From assembly GCF_018294505.1 (NCBI RefSeq), contig NC_057802.1, forward strand, positions 556,043,172 to 556,107,171: a stretch of DNA of 64,000 bases, in the 5' to 3' direction. The first letter of the stretch is position 1, and the number at the start of each line of letters is the position of its first letter. The stretch comes from Triticum aestivum. Its lineage: Eukaryota; Streptophyta; Magnoliopsida; Poales; Poaceae. A program made the translations under genes and the position numbers. Of this stretch, positions 23,168 through 34,604 are shown piece after piece. The notes under the pieces are model-generated. The model did not search any database. It was not told where the DNA came from and worked only from the letters and a program-made list of their open reading frames with translations.

Positions 23168-24243
23168 ATGAAGAACTTGAAAGACGCTAAGACAAAAATT
23201 TATCCCTCAACTACGAGGGGAGGTAAGGAACTGCCATCTAGCTCTGCACTTGATTCACCTTCTGTTTTGAGTAAGCTTGCGACACCTAAACCTGCTTCTG
23301 ATATTCATTCTAATATGTCGCATGTTATTGATGATGCCACTTCTACTATGCATGATACTTATGATGAAACTACTTCTATGCTTGATACTACTGTGCCACT
23401 TGGTGAATTTCTTGATGAACAACTTGCTAGGGCTAGAGAGAATGAAATTATTGAAACCGATAATATTGAAGATAGTGATGATGAAGACTCTCCCCCTAAT
23501 AAATATGAATTGCCTGTTGTTCCTGAGGGTTATGTTTTGGATGAAGAATCTGCTAGAGCTATTCTTGCTTGCAATGATAGAAGTGATCTTAAGAAGCTAT
23601 TAGCTAAATGGAAGCAGCGATCTCTTAATGCTAGAATGAAACCTGACCCTGCTTTTGCTACTTCACCTATCTATGTTACTGATAAGGATTATGAATTCTC
23701 TGTTGATCCTGATATAATTACTTTGGTTGAATCTGATCCTTTTTATGGCTATGAATCTGAAACTGTTGTGGCACATCTTACTAAATTAAATGATATAGCC
23801 ACCCTGTTCACTAATGATGAGAAATCTCGCTACCTTTATATCCTTAAAATATTTTCGTTCTCATTAAAGGGTGATGCTAAGATATGGTTTAATTCTTTTG
23901 ATCCTGGTTGCGTGCGTAGTCCCCAGGATATGATTTATTACTTCTCTGCTAAATATTTCCCTGCTCATAAGAAACAAGCTGCTTTAAGGGAAATATATAA
24001 TTTTGTGCAAATTGAAGAAGAGAGTCTCCCACAAGCTTGGGGGAGGCTTCTCCAATTACTTAATGCTTTGCATGATCATCCTCTCAAGAAAAATGAAATA
24101 CTTGATATCTTTTATAATGGACTAACCGATGCTTCCAGAGATTACCTGGATAGTTGTGCTGGTTCTGTTTTCAGGGAAAGAACACCGGATGAAGCTGAAA
24201 TTCTATTGAATAATATGTTGACAAATGAAAATAATTGGACACT
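23168..24243 (+). pseudogene. Gypsy-A gag, N-terminal part, split by CACTA-B
   Basis: An acidic N-terminal region leads to a retrotransposon gag domain (SLKGDAKIWFNSF ... YFPAHKKQAALREIYNFVQ ... LPQAWGRLLQLL), about residues 200-345. At 24244 the CACTA-B terminus begins, so the open frame continuing to 24469 is chimeric and not biological. The gag frame resumes at 34613 after CACTA-B in the correct phase once the ACT target duplication is counted once. The gene was therefore open when CACTA-B inserted. Confidence 0.85.
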
Positions 24244-24248
24244 CACTA

Positions 24249-24745
24249 CAGGAAACAGCTACTTTGCCGTCTGCCACGGCGGACGGCAAAGGCTCGAAAG
24301 GCGGACGGCAAAGACCTTTGCCATCAGCCGCGGACGGCAAAAGGCTCCGGCAAAGAAGGCTACGGTAAACAGCTGCTTTGCCGTCTGCTTCCTGGCGGCG
24401 GACGGCAAAGGCTCTTTGCCGTCTGCGGTGGACGGCAATAATTGCGTTGTCAGTCCGTTAAGTGGCTAACGGCAGTCCTTTGCCGTCCGCCGCGGACGGC
24501 AAAATTTCTCTGGTCTTTGCCGTCCGCCTTATGATGTCATCTACACGTCACTAGATGGCAGGTTCTTTGCCGTCTGCCACTGATGGCAAAGTGCAGGTTC
24601 TTTGCCGTCTGCCACGATAGGCAAACTGACCAAATGGGTCAGCTCCCAGGAAGCACAGTTGGCTGCCACGTGGCTTCTTTGCCGTCCGCGGCAGACGGCA
24701 AAGAGCTCTTTGCCGTCGGTGGCAGACGGCAAAGAGCCTGCATAT
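24249..24745. repeat. CACTA-B subterminal repeats, left end
   Basis: Many copies of CTTTGCCGTCTGCC and GGCGGACGGCAAAG occur in both orientations, several paired into hairpins. They are the likely binding sites of the element's own TNPA-type protein. Open frames here repeat FAVCGRQ-like peptides and are not genes. Confidence 0.9.
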
Positions 24746-25150
24746 TGTCTGTTTTTTCTGTTTTTTATTAAATCCCACAATTTGCACAGAAAATATATAA
24801 GTTTCATAGCACATATCCAGCACATATCCAGCACATAAGTTTCATATCACATATCACATCAGTTTCATCCATACACATTGTTCATACATAAGCAAGTTCC
24901 ATCCATACACATAGTTCCATCCATATATACATATTACAATGCAAAGTTTCATCAACATAGCAAGTTAGATGCAATGATCCATATCACATAGTTCCATCCA
25001 TCATAGCAAGCTAGATACAATGCAAAGTTTCATCAAAGGAAAAGCAAGCACTCCATCATAGCAAGCTAGCTTCCATGAAGTGAATGAAATCTGCAAAATG
25101 GTAAATAAGAAAGTTAGAAATAGGTGACTAGAACAAGAAGAAGACTAGAA
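24746..25150. other. AT-rich region with CATATCA/TTTCATC repeats
   Basis: Loose repeats of CACATATC, TTCCATCCATA and GCAAGTTAGAT fill this stretch of CACTA-B downstream of the TNPA-type gene. No coding signal is seen. Confidence 0.5.
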
Positions 25151-25154
25151 CAAG

Positions 25155-25850
25155 AAGTATATGTCATTTATGAGCTAACTTAGGTGAAATGGATCATATA
25201 TGAGCTAACTAAGTTGAAATGGGTTGTTTATGATCTAACTTAGTTGAAATGGATCATTTATGAGCTAACTTAGTTGAAATGGGTCGTTTATGAGCTAACT
25301 AAGGTGAAGGGCATCGTTTTTTAGCTAAGTAAGGTGAAATGGGTCATTTTGGAGCTAACCTAGGTGAAATGGGTCATTTTGGAGCTAATCTAGGTGAAAT
25401 GGGTCATTTTGGAGCTAACCTAGGTGAAATGGGTCATTTTAAAGCTAACGTAGGTAAAATGGATCATTTAGGAGCTCATCTACGTAAAATGGGTCATTTT
25501 AGAGCTAATTTAGTTGAAATGGATCTTTTTGAGCTAACTTAGGTGAAATGGATCATTTAAGAGCTAATTTAGGTGAAATGGATCGTTTTTTAGCTCACTT
25601 AGGTCAAATGGATCGTTTATGAGCTAAATTAGTTGAAATGGATCGGTTATGAGATAACCTAGGTAAGATGGGTCATTTTGGAGTTAACCTAGGTGAAATG
25701 GGCCGTTTTAAAGCTAACGTAGGTAAAATGGATCATTTAGGAGCTAATCTAGGTAAAATGGGTCATTTTTGAGCTAACTTGGATGAACTGCATCATTTAT
25801 ATGCTAACCTAGGTAAAATGGGTCATTTTGGAGGAAAATAAGCTAACTCT
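25155..25850. repeat. About 30-bp tandem repeat (GAGCTAACxTAGGTGAAATGG)
   Basis: Over twenty imperfect copies of a roughly 30-bp unit (GAGCTAACCTAGGTGAAATG plus GGTCATTTT) lie downstream of the minus-strand TNPA-type gene. Unit length suits a minisatellite. The + strand frame through it gives MGHFGANLGE repeats and is judged fortuitous. Confidence 0.9.
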
Positions 25851-25941
25851 AGGTCATTATGGTAAGCATATTGGAGGAAATAAAGCTAAGTCTAGGTCTT
25901 TATGCATTTGTTAAGCAAAACACTAGAGAAACTTACCGTGA

Positions 25942-28388
25942 TCAGGGAGGTGTAGGAGCGGGGTGGCTAGTGCCGCTACCTGGAGAAGGATCGTGCGATG
26001 CATTTCTGGAGTTAAGCTGCACCAAAGATCATTTCCAATGTCTCGTTAGCATTACGACACTCAAATGTTAAGACTACCAAGTAATGTCCATTCAAACTAA
26101 ACTCACCGTGCTCCCAGGAGCAATCACTGGCATCGGCGGAGCGGGCTGACCGGACTTCTCGCACACAGACTGCACATTTGGTTTTCAGAACAGAGTCATA
26201 CTAGTTAGTAATGAGACTCAAATGTTAAGACTAGCAAGTAATCTGCAGAAGAAACTTACCACAAGGAGCTCGTACATGGCCCTTGCCTGCATGTCATTCC
26301 GTGCCCTCTCCTCCTCCATCATCTTTCTCGTCCTCTCCTCCATCTCCCGCTGCCTCTCCGCCGCCTCTGCCAGAAGTTTCTCCGTTCTATCTCTCTCAGT
26401 CTGTATAGCAGCCTGCAACACCACTCACATGACCATTTGTAATCATTGATGAAAGCGCACATAATGTAATGGAGAAAGATAACTGAGTACGTATCACTAA
26501 CCTTGATGGCGAGTTGCACTGGCCGTTCACGAGGCCTTATCTCAGGAGCGGAGCTCGACTGGCGCGCCTTGATCTCCGGGAGAGTGCTAGGACAACGGAT
26601 AAGTCCATCTCCAATGGCTATGGAGCCATGGGACCTCCCGCCACCAGATATCATCACCAGCTCTGGATCAACGGGACCCTGGCTCGGGTTAAAGTCCTCC
26701 CCTTTCCTCGCCTTCCCCTCATCTCTATATCTCATGAGCTTGTTGTGGGAGGAGATGTTGGTGAAGTTGTTTGCATCATCGAGGTCAGACTGAGAGAAAG
26801 CCTTGACTTTCTTGAAAGAGCCAGTGTGGGCCATGGCATACAGGTCGTACACCTCTGGCACCTTATCCGCCTTATTGTGGCGTGCCTGAAAGAGAGAAAC
26901 AATGAAAATTAGTAATTAAAGGGCTCAAGCTAGCATGATGAATGAATTGCATGAATCATGAAGCAAACCACATACCCAGTTGCGCCCGAACTGATATAAG
27001 TTGGAGCTGCCTTGATGGTGTGGCACACCTTCCATTTGGGCACGTTTGTCCTTGGCCTGGTTGTGGAGGGCTAGCCATTCTTGTGAGCACCACTCATCGA
27101 CCAACACCTCCCAACAATCCATCCGATCCGCACACCATCTCGGAGGCGCCTAAGTTAGCAAATAGAAACTTGAGCGCTACGGCTAAGAATTACTAAATGA
27201 AGGAAGTTAAGTAGAAGGCCTTAAGAATTACCTTCATGTACTGCTCCTTACTCAGGAACTTATCGCGGCACGCCGGCTTGGTCTTCTTGATACCACGCAA
27301 GGCGTAGTAGTCTCGAACAGCCTGCACCCGAGCCTCGTGCCGTAAGTTCTGGAGTAGGCGCTTGCAGACGTTCTGGATAACATTTGCGCTGTCCTCCTCG
27401 TATCCCTCCTCACACCTGTAGAATGTCTGCAATCAAATGAGACAATATTGATTAGTACAATTAATAACTAGCTAGTTGAAGATTTTGAAATGTGTAAAGG
27501 AGAAATTACCCAGAACGTCCTGATCACCATGTCTGCCCTCGTGTCGCACACGACACCGTCGATAATGACATCCGGCGGGGCCGGGGCTGCCACGTAGTGC
27601 TCCCAGCTCAACCCAAGCTCTGGAAGCCGACCCTCACCAGGCAACGTGACAAACCCCAGGAAGTTTTGCCGGCAAAGAACTCCAAGGACGGAGTTGGGCC
27701 GGCGGACACTATGATGGTGGTCCCAACACCTGCAGCATGACAAGGCCAACGCATTAGTTATTTGAAGAAACGTGAATGCAGAAGGTACAAAAATATTAAA
27801 TGCACTTACGTACCTCTCCCCATCAGGGAAGATCAACCACCTCTGCTCGCGGGTCGCCGGCACGGACGGGAGCCGTGTAGCACCACGCTGGTAGACGGTG
27901 CCACCCTCCTCCTCAAGATCAGTCGGCTCCCCGCCATCATCAGCATGGCCACTCGGCTCCTCGGGCTGATCCGGCCAGGTACCCCATCCGGACGTGTGCT
28001 CCTCCGGGGTCTCGTGGGCCGAACTCTCGTGGGCCGAAGGCCAGTCGACCCGAGGCTCGTGGGCCCAAGACCCGTGGACCGGAGTCCGTGTAGCCTCCTC
28101 CTCGGACGAGTCCACCCTAGCAGTCACGTGCTCGGGTGAAACAGCTGGGGGTGGCGGCGAGGAAGGCGCCCTAGCAGTCACCCTACCTCCTCTCCCGCGA
28201 CCACGTGCCCCACCTCCTCTCTTCCTACCTCGTCCCCTGCTGGGCACCGCGGTCGACGAAGAAGGGCCCGGCGGTGTGGACATACTGTCCAGCAACGCTC
28301 GGCGGAGAGGTACGTCTGGAATCGAAGACCTCAGACCACGCGCCGACGAAGAAGGGGCCTTGGCGCGCTCCCGGCCAGCGCCCACCAT
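25942..28388 (-). CDS. CACTA-B TNPA-type (Transposase_24-like) gene, 8 exons, intact
   Basis: I assembled eight exons by eye: 28388-27814, 27729-27510, 27426-27232, 27149-26976, 26885-26502, 26412-26260, 26169-26107 and 26016-25942. All have GT-AG borders and compatible phases, giving 1,839 nt (612 aa plus TGA). The N-terminus is Ser/Pro/Arg-rich and low-complexity. The middle (exons 2-5) matches the plant En/Spm Transposase_24 pattern, with WLALHNQAKDKRAQ followed by HHQGSSNLY. Exon 6 is a charged coiled coil (AAERQREMEERTRKMMEEER). This class is thought to bind subterminal repeats and help transposition. The start lies ten bases after an acceptor-like ATGGCAG, so a leader intron is likely. 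It sits 136 bases after the transposase stop on the same strand. Confidence 0.85.
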
Positions 28389-28524
28389 CTTTCAACACCT
28401 GCCATGACAAACAGTAAACGAAATTAGTACAACATAAAAAAAGACCGACATGAATAATAATATGTGTATCACTTAAGTGTATCATCATCAAGTACAACAT
28501 TAAAAAATTTAATACCTGACACTA

Positions 28525-31500
28525 CTAATAATCTCGATCAGTATCATCAATAAATGCATAATCATCATCATCACTATAATCAATGACGGGCTCATAGGGT
28601 TCAGTGGCATCAACATGTGCAAGGCCACCTTGACGTAATCGGTCAAGCAATGACAGGTCATCCGCAGCAGTAACCTCTTCTTGTTCCGGCTCTTCTTGTT
28701 CCTCCTCTGGGGTGATGTCGGATTCACTGTCGCTGTCTACTTCAATGTTTTGGGGTGAAGTATAGCGGTTCTTGAAACGCTTTTTGGAAAGACGTGTCTC
28801 TTGGAAGAATTCTCCTTCATATGTGTCTGGGTTAATGTGAGGTTCATAATCCTCTTCCTTTGGGGGAGATAGTCTAGCACGTGGCGGCACTTCATAAACG
28901 ACATCCCAACCTTTCAGATTTGGATTAGTTTGGCAGGCCCACGGTAGATAGAATACTTGGGTCGCCTGTTGAGCCGTAATATAGACATCAGGAACATCTA
29001 AATGGGTGCTTTGGTTGATTCAACTAGCCCTATATGTTCATGAGTCCTTCTAGTCTCCTTCGGCTGAAACCAATAACATTTGAAGACTACGACATTCGGT
29101 GGGTTTTCACCATAGAATAGAAGTTCATAAATTGCTTCAACTCTCCCATAATACTCGGTACCTCCTTCGCCGATAGCAGATACACAACAATTTGTAGACT
29201 TTCGGTCGGCCATAGATAGCTCTTTGCCATAGGTACGAAAGCGATACCCGTTGATGTCGTATTTGTCAAATGAACGGACCTTATAGTCAAAACCATTAGC
29301 GACTTGTCTCAATTCGGCGTCCATAGACTCTGAATTAGCCTACAAGTTTAATATGAAAGGATTGTTGCATTACGCACAAATTAGCGAATGAAACCGGGAT
29401 AGCCGCCTACAAATTAGCCTACAAGTCTAATAGAAATTACCGTTTGTTTGAACCAAGAGATGAAACCGGGATAGCCGCCTCCTTGCTTTGCGAGAAGCTC
29501 ATACTCTTCGACAGAATCCTTTTGGATCACCGCTCCATACGAGAATAAGGCGACGTATCGACTGTATGAAATATCTAGGAATAAGAGCAGTTCAAAGGAA
29601 ATAGAAGTTGCGAAACTATGTACCGAGAACTTACTCGATGTACGGCCGCACTTCTATCAGGTTGTTGAAGATATACAACGAAATGGTCCGCCATTGTTCG
29701 TTATCCAAAGATACTGGATTTGAAACACTGGCTGGTGCGAGATTCCCTTTGAATAGGCTGAGGTTGGATCCACCCTTTTTAGGGTCGTCAGCATTGTACC
29801 GAGGCTTCGGATTATGCAAATGACGATTTTTGGCTTCGTAGTGTGCTGTCACGAAGTTTGCCGCCTCCTCAGTGATGAATGCCTCAGCCATCGATGCTTC
29901 AATTCTACGTTTATTTTTACATTTTTGTCGAAGCGTCTTCTGCATCCTCTCAGTTGGGTAGCACCAACGATTTTGCACGGGCCCCCCCAATCTTGCCTCG
30001 GTCGGGAGATGCAAAATCAAATGTTGCATTGGATTAAAGAAGCCCGGTGGAAAGATCTTCTCTAACTTGCAGATCAACTCCGGCGCCAACTCTTCCATTT
30101 CTTCTAGCACGCCAGGCGATAGTTCTTTCGCACAAAGAACACGGAAGAAATAGCTGAGTTCTGCCAGTACTAGCCATTCATCCTCAGGGATGAAGCCACG
30201 CAACATCACCGGCATTACCCGCTCAATCCATATGTGCCAATCATGACTCTTGAGACCAAATATCTTCAATTTATCAAGACTGGCTCCCCTCTGTAGATTC
30301 GCTGCATACCCATCGGGGAACATCAACTGCATTTTCACCCACAAGATAATTTCCCTCATAGCTGGCCTTCCAAGATTGAACCATGCCTTTGGCTTCGTCC
30401 AGTTCTGCTTTCCTTTCGGTTCTTTCATGTTTTGTAACGGCCTATCACATAGCGCCTCCAGATCGACTCTAGCCTTAGTATTATCCTTTGACTTCCCATC
30501 TATGCCGAACAATGTACCAAAAAGTGCCTCGGCGATATTCTTCTCAGTGTGCATCACGTCGATGTTGTGTGGGCAAAGGAGGTCTTTGAAGTAAGGCAGA
30601 TCCCATAAGCATGTTTTGTGAGTCCAGGCGTGCTTAGAATTATACCCCTTGAAGTACCCTGGACGCTCTGGATCTGGCTCGAGAGCGTTTAACTGATCCA
30701 GGGTCTGTTGGCCTGTCAATGCATGTGGTGCAGAGTTTTTGACAACTCTACCTCTGATGAAGTTCTTCTTGTCTTTCCTGAACTTATGGCGAGGATTCAG
30801 GAACTGTCTATGCATGTCGAAGCAAGAAAACTTGCGACCGGCCTGAAGCCAACGAAACTCAAGAGCTCCCTTGCATGTGGGGCACGGGAACCTTCCATGC
30901 ACACACCAGCCAACGAATAGCGCATACGCCGGCAAGTCATGCGTCGAGTACATGTACCAGACACGCATTATGAAGTTCCGTTTGCTATAGGCATCGTATG
31001 TCTTGAACCCATTATCCCAGGCTTCTTGCAATTCGTCCTTAAGCGGTTGCATGTACACATTCATATTTTTCCCCGGATAGTTGGGCCCTGGAATTATCAA
31101 CGTCAGGAAAATGTTCTTTCTTTGCATAATCTGTCCGGGGGGGAGATTGAGTGGAAAGACAAATACGGGCCAACAACTGTATTGGGCTGCCGTCATACCA
31201 AACACACTGAACCCATCCGTGCTGATGCCGACTCGAGGATGCCTCGGATCTGCCGCTTTGTCACCATGTAATTCATCAAACTTTTTCCACGCAACACCAT
31301 CCGATGTGTGTACAATCATCAGATTCCCATCTGCATCTAGTTCGGTTCTTTTGCCCGTTTTGTGCCATGTCATCTGTCTGGCCGTCTCTTCGACCATGAA
31401 AAGACGTTGAAGTCTTGGTACGATTGGCATATACCGAAGAACACTAACGGGGATTTTGGTCTGTGTCTTCTCACCCATACCGTTGTCTACCACAACATAC

Positions 31501-32186
31501 CTGGAAGACTTGCAAATGGGACAATAGTTCAAGTCCGCATAGTCAAGCCTAAACAAGACACATCCTTTCTCACAGGCATGTATCTTATCATAGGGCATCT
31601 TCAGTGCACGGAGGATTTTGTCCGACTGGTACAGGTTTGCAGGCATTACATGGCCTTTGGGTAGAAAGCGTCCAAATACTGTCATCATTGCATCGTAGCA
31701 TTCTCTGCCCAAGTTGAACTGAGCCTTCAGAGCCATTACTTGTGAGATGGCATCCAACTGACAAAGCTCAGTGTGCTCATGGAGCGGACGTTTTGAAGAC
31801 TCCAACATTTCATTGAAGGCCTTTGCAGATTCCTCCATCTCCTCGTCCGAATCCCGAGCATCATCAAAGTCTTGCACCATGTTTTCCATCCCGGTACCAT
31901 GCTCGTCGGTGCGACGACGATCCACCTCAGCTCGGTCACGTTGGGCAGACTCACCATGAAATGTCCACACCGTATAATCGGGCGTAAAACCACTCTTCTG
32001 CAGGTGTTTGCCCATTTCAGCCTCTGTCCTCTTTTCCCAATTGCCGCACCGTAAACAGGGGCACCAGGTTTTCCTCTGGCCATTTGCAAATGCGGCTCGC
32101 ACAAACCCCTTGGTTTTTGTGAACCATTCAGTGCTCCATTTGTTCTGACCAGTGTGACCGGTGTACATCCACGCACGATCACTCAT
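28525..32186 (-). pseudogene. CACTA-B transposase (TNPD-like), one frameshift
   Basis: The start is taken at the Met of MSDRAWMY (32186), nine codons inside the longest frame, because the transposase-associated domain begins there. Exons are 32186-29635, 29561-29441 and from 29339, with GT-AG borders and matching phases. Domains in order: transposase-associated (WMYTGHTGQNKWS ... CPCLRC), tnp2/Transposase_21 with GISTDGFSVFG near residue 325, DUF4218-like near 655-760, and a DUF4216-like block (VVVFKCYWF) in exon 3. Near 29018-29021 one base appears to be missing, giving a TAG at 28998-29000. The next frame continues the family's usual sequence (DVYITAQQATQVFYLP) to an acidic tail ending at 28525. 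The gene is therefore one indel from being open. Confidence 0.85.
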
Positions 32187-32330
32187 CTTGACTTTCAGAG
32201 CTACTAGACACACAACAAATATATATATATATAATTCACCATGTATGTATTCATCAGTTGATCTACTTTGTCAATTTTATTACGTCCATGCAACCTACAC
32301 TCTAATAGGTAATGATAGGTCCTAATCCCA

Positions 32331-32548
32331 CCCGAGTATGTTTAGATTGGGTTCATTTTCCCATGCTATGCCCCGGATCCTACGCAAAATTTCGGCAGCA
32401 CCTCCCCGCTGTTCTCCTGATACACGTCTCTGCAATAAACAGAGAGGATGTGTACCCGGAGAACAACAGGGGAGGCACTGACGAAATTTATGCGTCGGAT
32501 CCGGAGCAAAGCATATGGGAAAACGAACCCAATCTAAACATACTCGGG
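32331..32548. repeat. 218-bp imperfect hairpin upstream of the CACTA-B transposase
   Basis: Arms of about 87-91 bases (32331-32417 and 32458-32548) are reverse complements with about ten mismatches or small bulges. They start and end with CCCGAGTATGTTTAGATTGG and its complement. The 40-base loop itself pairs (ACACGTCTCTG with CAGAGAGGATGTGT). It lies about 150 bases upstream of the transposase ATG. Confidence 0.85.
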
Positions 32549-32572
32549 CTGTCCATGGATAGCGTTGGACAA

Positions 32573-32636
32573 TTCGAAAGAATCAAGGTTATAAATATGC
32601 AAATGCATGCATATTTATAACTATGACGCTTTCGAA
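32573..32636. repeat. Second short hairpin upstream of the CACTA-B transposase
   Basis: TTATAAATATGC (32589-32600) pairs perfectly with GCATATTTATAA (32609-32620). The outer TTCGAAAG/CTTTCGAA extends the stem across small bulges. Confidence 0.8.
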
Positions 32637-32960
32637 CGGGAGACACATATTGGTTACGCATACTGATGATTCAAGACACATATATATCTAGCTATCAAGT
32701 TTCATCGGAATAGATCAAATAATTAATGGGGGAGGAGGACATGTCATTTGTGCTCACCCACGAACGAAGGGGCAGAGCTCGTCAAACGCACGGCGAGGTC
32801 GTCGAACACCAAACCTCGCAGCGATGAAACAACTGCACATTTAAAACTACCCGATCAACACAATTATATATGATGTTTTTCATAACAAAATCGAAAGATA
32901 TATGACCTAACTAATAATTCACAAATATATGACCCCGTCGGCTTCTGGAAGGCCAAAGAA

Positions 32961-33440
32961 CACCTTTTCGGGAGGTGTCGGGGGTCGGGGTGTCGTGTCG
33001 GTCTCGGGGTGCCGTGTCGGGGTCGGGGTCTCGGGGTCGGGGTGTCGGGTCGGGGTCGGGGTGCCGTGTCGGTGTCGGGGTCGGGGTGTCGGGTCAGGCT
33101 CGGGGTCGAGGTGTCGGGGTCGGGGTCGGGGTCGGGTCGGGTCGGGGTCGGGGTCGGGGTCGGGGTCTCGGGGTCGGGGTGTCGGGGTGTCGGGGGTGTC
33201 ATGTCGGGGGTCGGGGTGTCGTGTCGGTGTCGGGGTGCCGTGTCGGTGTCGGGGTGCCGTGTCGGGGTCGGGGTGCTGTTTCGGGGTCGGGGGTCGGGCT
33301 GTCGTGTCGGGGTCAGGGGGTTAGGGGGTCGGGGGGTCGGGGTGTCGTGTCGGGGTCAGGGGGTTAGGGGTTCGGGTGTCGGGGTGGAGTCGGGTCGGGT
33401 GTCGGGGTGTGGTGTCGGGGTTGGGGGGTCAGGGGGTCTT
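32961..33440. repeat. G-rich GTCGGGGT tandem repeat
   Basis: About 0.48 kb consists of GTCGGG, GTCGGGGT and TGTCGTGTCGG variants. The + strand carries very many GGG or GGGG runs spaced by two to five bases, the sequence rule for G-quadruplexes. Gly/Val/Ser/Arg-repeat frames here are not genes. Confidence 0.9.
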
Positions 33441-33745
33441 CTCACTCTTCTACTACTTCTACTTCTTCTCATTCTTCTACTTCTTCTCATCCCCCGTCTT
33501 CTTCTTCTTCTTCTCCTCCTCCTCCTCCTCCTCTCCTCTTCTTCTTCTTCTTCTTCTTCTTCTTTCTCCTCCTCCTCCTCCTCTTCTTCTTCTTCTTCTT
33601 CTTCTTCTTCTTCTCTCCTCCTCCTCCTCCTCTTCTTCTTCTTCTTCTTCTTCTTCTTCTTCTTCTTCTTCTTCTTCTTCTTTCTCCTCCTCCTCCTCCT
33701 CCTCCTCTTCCTCTGCTTCTTCTTCTTCTTCTTCTTCCCCCTTCT
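33441..33745. repeat. Pyrimidine-only (TTC)n/(TCC)n tract
   Basis: Alternating (CTT)n and (CTC)n blocks fill about 300 bases. Leu/Phe/Ser/Pro-repeat frames are composition artefacts. Confidence 0.9.
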
Positions 33746-33890
33746 ACTTAACCTAAACCTAAACTAAAAACCTAAACTAATTAAAACTAAACTATTTAAA
33801 CTAATTAAACCTAAACTAATTAAACTAAATAACCTAAACTAATTAATTCTAAACTGAAAAAACATAAACTAAAAAACCTTATCTAAACAG
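33746..33890. repeat. AT-rich CCTAAACTAATTAAA repeat
   Basis: Short irregular tandem copies of CTAAACTAATTAA variants join the pyrimidine tract to the terminal G-rich block. The early CCTAAACCTAAACT resembles degenerate telomere repeat, but copies are irregular and few, so a telomeric origin is not supported. Confidence 0.7.
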
Positions 33891-33913
33891 AAAAAAACAA
33901 AAAAACAAAAAAA

Positions 33914-34258
33914 ATGGGAGGGGCTCACTGTGGGGGGCGGCGACGGGTCGGGGACGGGCCGGCGGCGGGGGCCCGGCTGGGGGGGCCGGGGCGGCGGGGG
34001 GCCGGGGCGGGGCGGTGGAGGAGGCGGGGCGGCGGGGGCCCAGGCGGCGGGGGGCCGGGGCGGCGGGGGGGCCGGGGCGGGGCGGTGGAGGAGGCGGCGG
34101 GGGCCGGGGCGGCGGTGGGGCGCGGGGCGGCGGGGGGACGGGGCGGTGGGGCGACGGGGCGGTGGGGAGCCGGGGCGGCGGGGGCGACGGGGCGGCGGGC
34201 CGCGGCGGCGGCGGGGTGGGAGGAGAAGGGCGAGGACGAAGTGAGTAACGGGCGGGGG
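33914..34258. repeat. G-rich GGCGGGG block near the CACTA-B right end
   Basis: GGGGCGGCGG-type repeats run almost without interruption, again G-quadruplex-prone on the + strand. The Gly/Arg/Ala frames are fortuitous. Confidence 0.85.
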
Positions 34259-34269
34259 GGTACCGGCCG

Positions 34270-34604
34270 TTAGTCAAGTGCCCTCTTTGCCGTCAGCCAG
34301 CCTTTGCCGTCCGCCTTTTTGCCTCTTTGCCGTCTGCTAGCGGACGGCAAAGAGGTGGGCTGTTAAGATTTTTTCAAACGAGCGGGGGGTGGGGGCCACC
34401 ACACTCTTTGCCGTCTGCCAGCGGACGGCAAAGATTCTTTGCCGTCTGCTGGCAGACGGCAAAGAGCTGGCTGATGGCAAAGAGCTTCTTTGCCGTCAGC
34501 CTTTTCTTTGCCGTCTGCTTATGTGTAGCTGATGGCAAAGAGCTTCTTTGCCGTCAGCTAGCAGACGGCAAAGAGCTGGCAGATGGCAAATTAGCTGATT
34601 CCAG
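34270..34604. repeat. CACTA-B subterminal repeats, right end
   Basis: CTTTGCCGTCTGC(C/T) and GC(A/G)GACGGCAAAGAG motifs in both orientations lead to the terminus TCCAGTAGTG. They mirror the left array. Confidence 0.9.

Noticed and set aside
24244..24469. C-terminal extension of the gypsy-A gag
   Set aside because: It reads into CACTA-B subterminal repeats; the true gag resumes at 34613.
25155..25850. CRISPR-like array
   Set aside because: Units are contiguous and imperfect with no unique spacers, and the context is a plant transposon.
30250..30594. Plus-strand frames across 29608-32182
   Set aside because: Antisense shadows of the minus-strand CACTA-B transposase.
32929..33767. Gly/Val/Arg-, Ser-, Leu- and Pro-repeat proteins
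   Set aside because: Pure translation of GTCGGG, TTC and TCC repeats; the frames run across unrelated low-complexity blocks.
33746..33890. Interstitial telomere repeat (CCCTAAA)n
   Set aside because: Only loose CCTAAACT variants occur, mixed with AATTAA; no run of canonical units.
33879..34277. Pro/Ala/Arg-rich frame on the minus strand, extensin-like
   Set aside because: Composition artefact of the GGCGGGG block inside CACTA-B.
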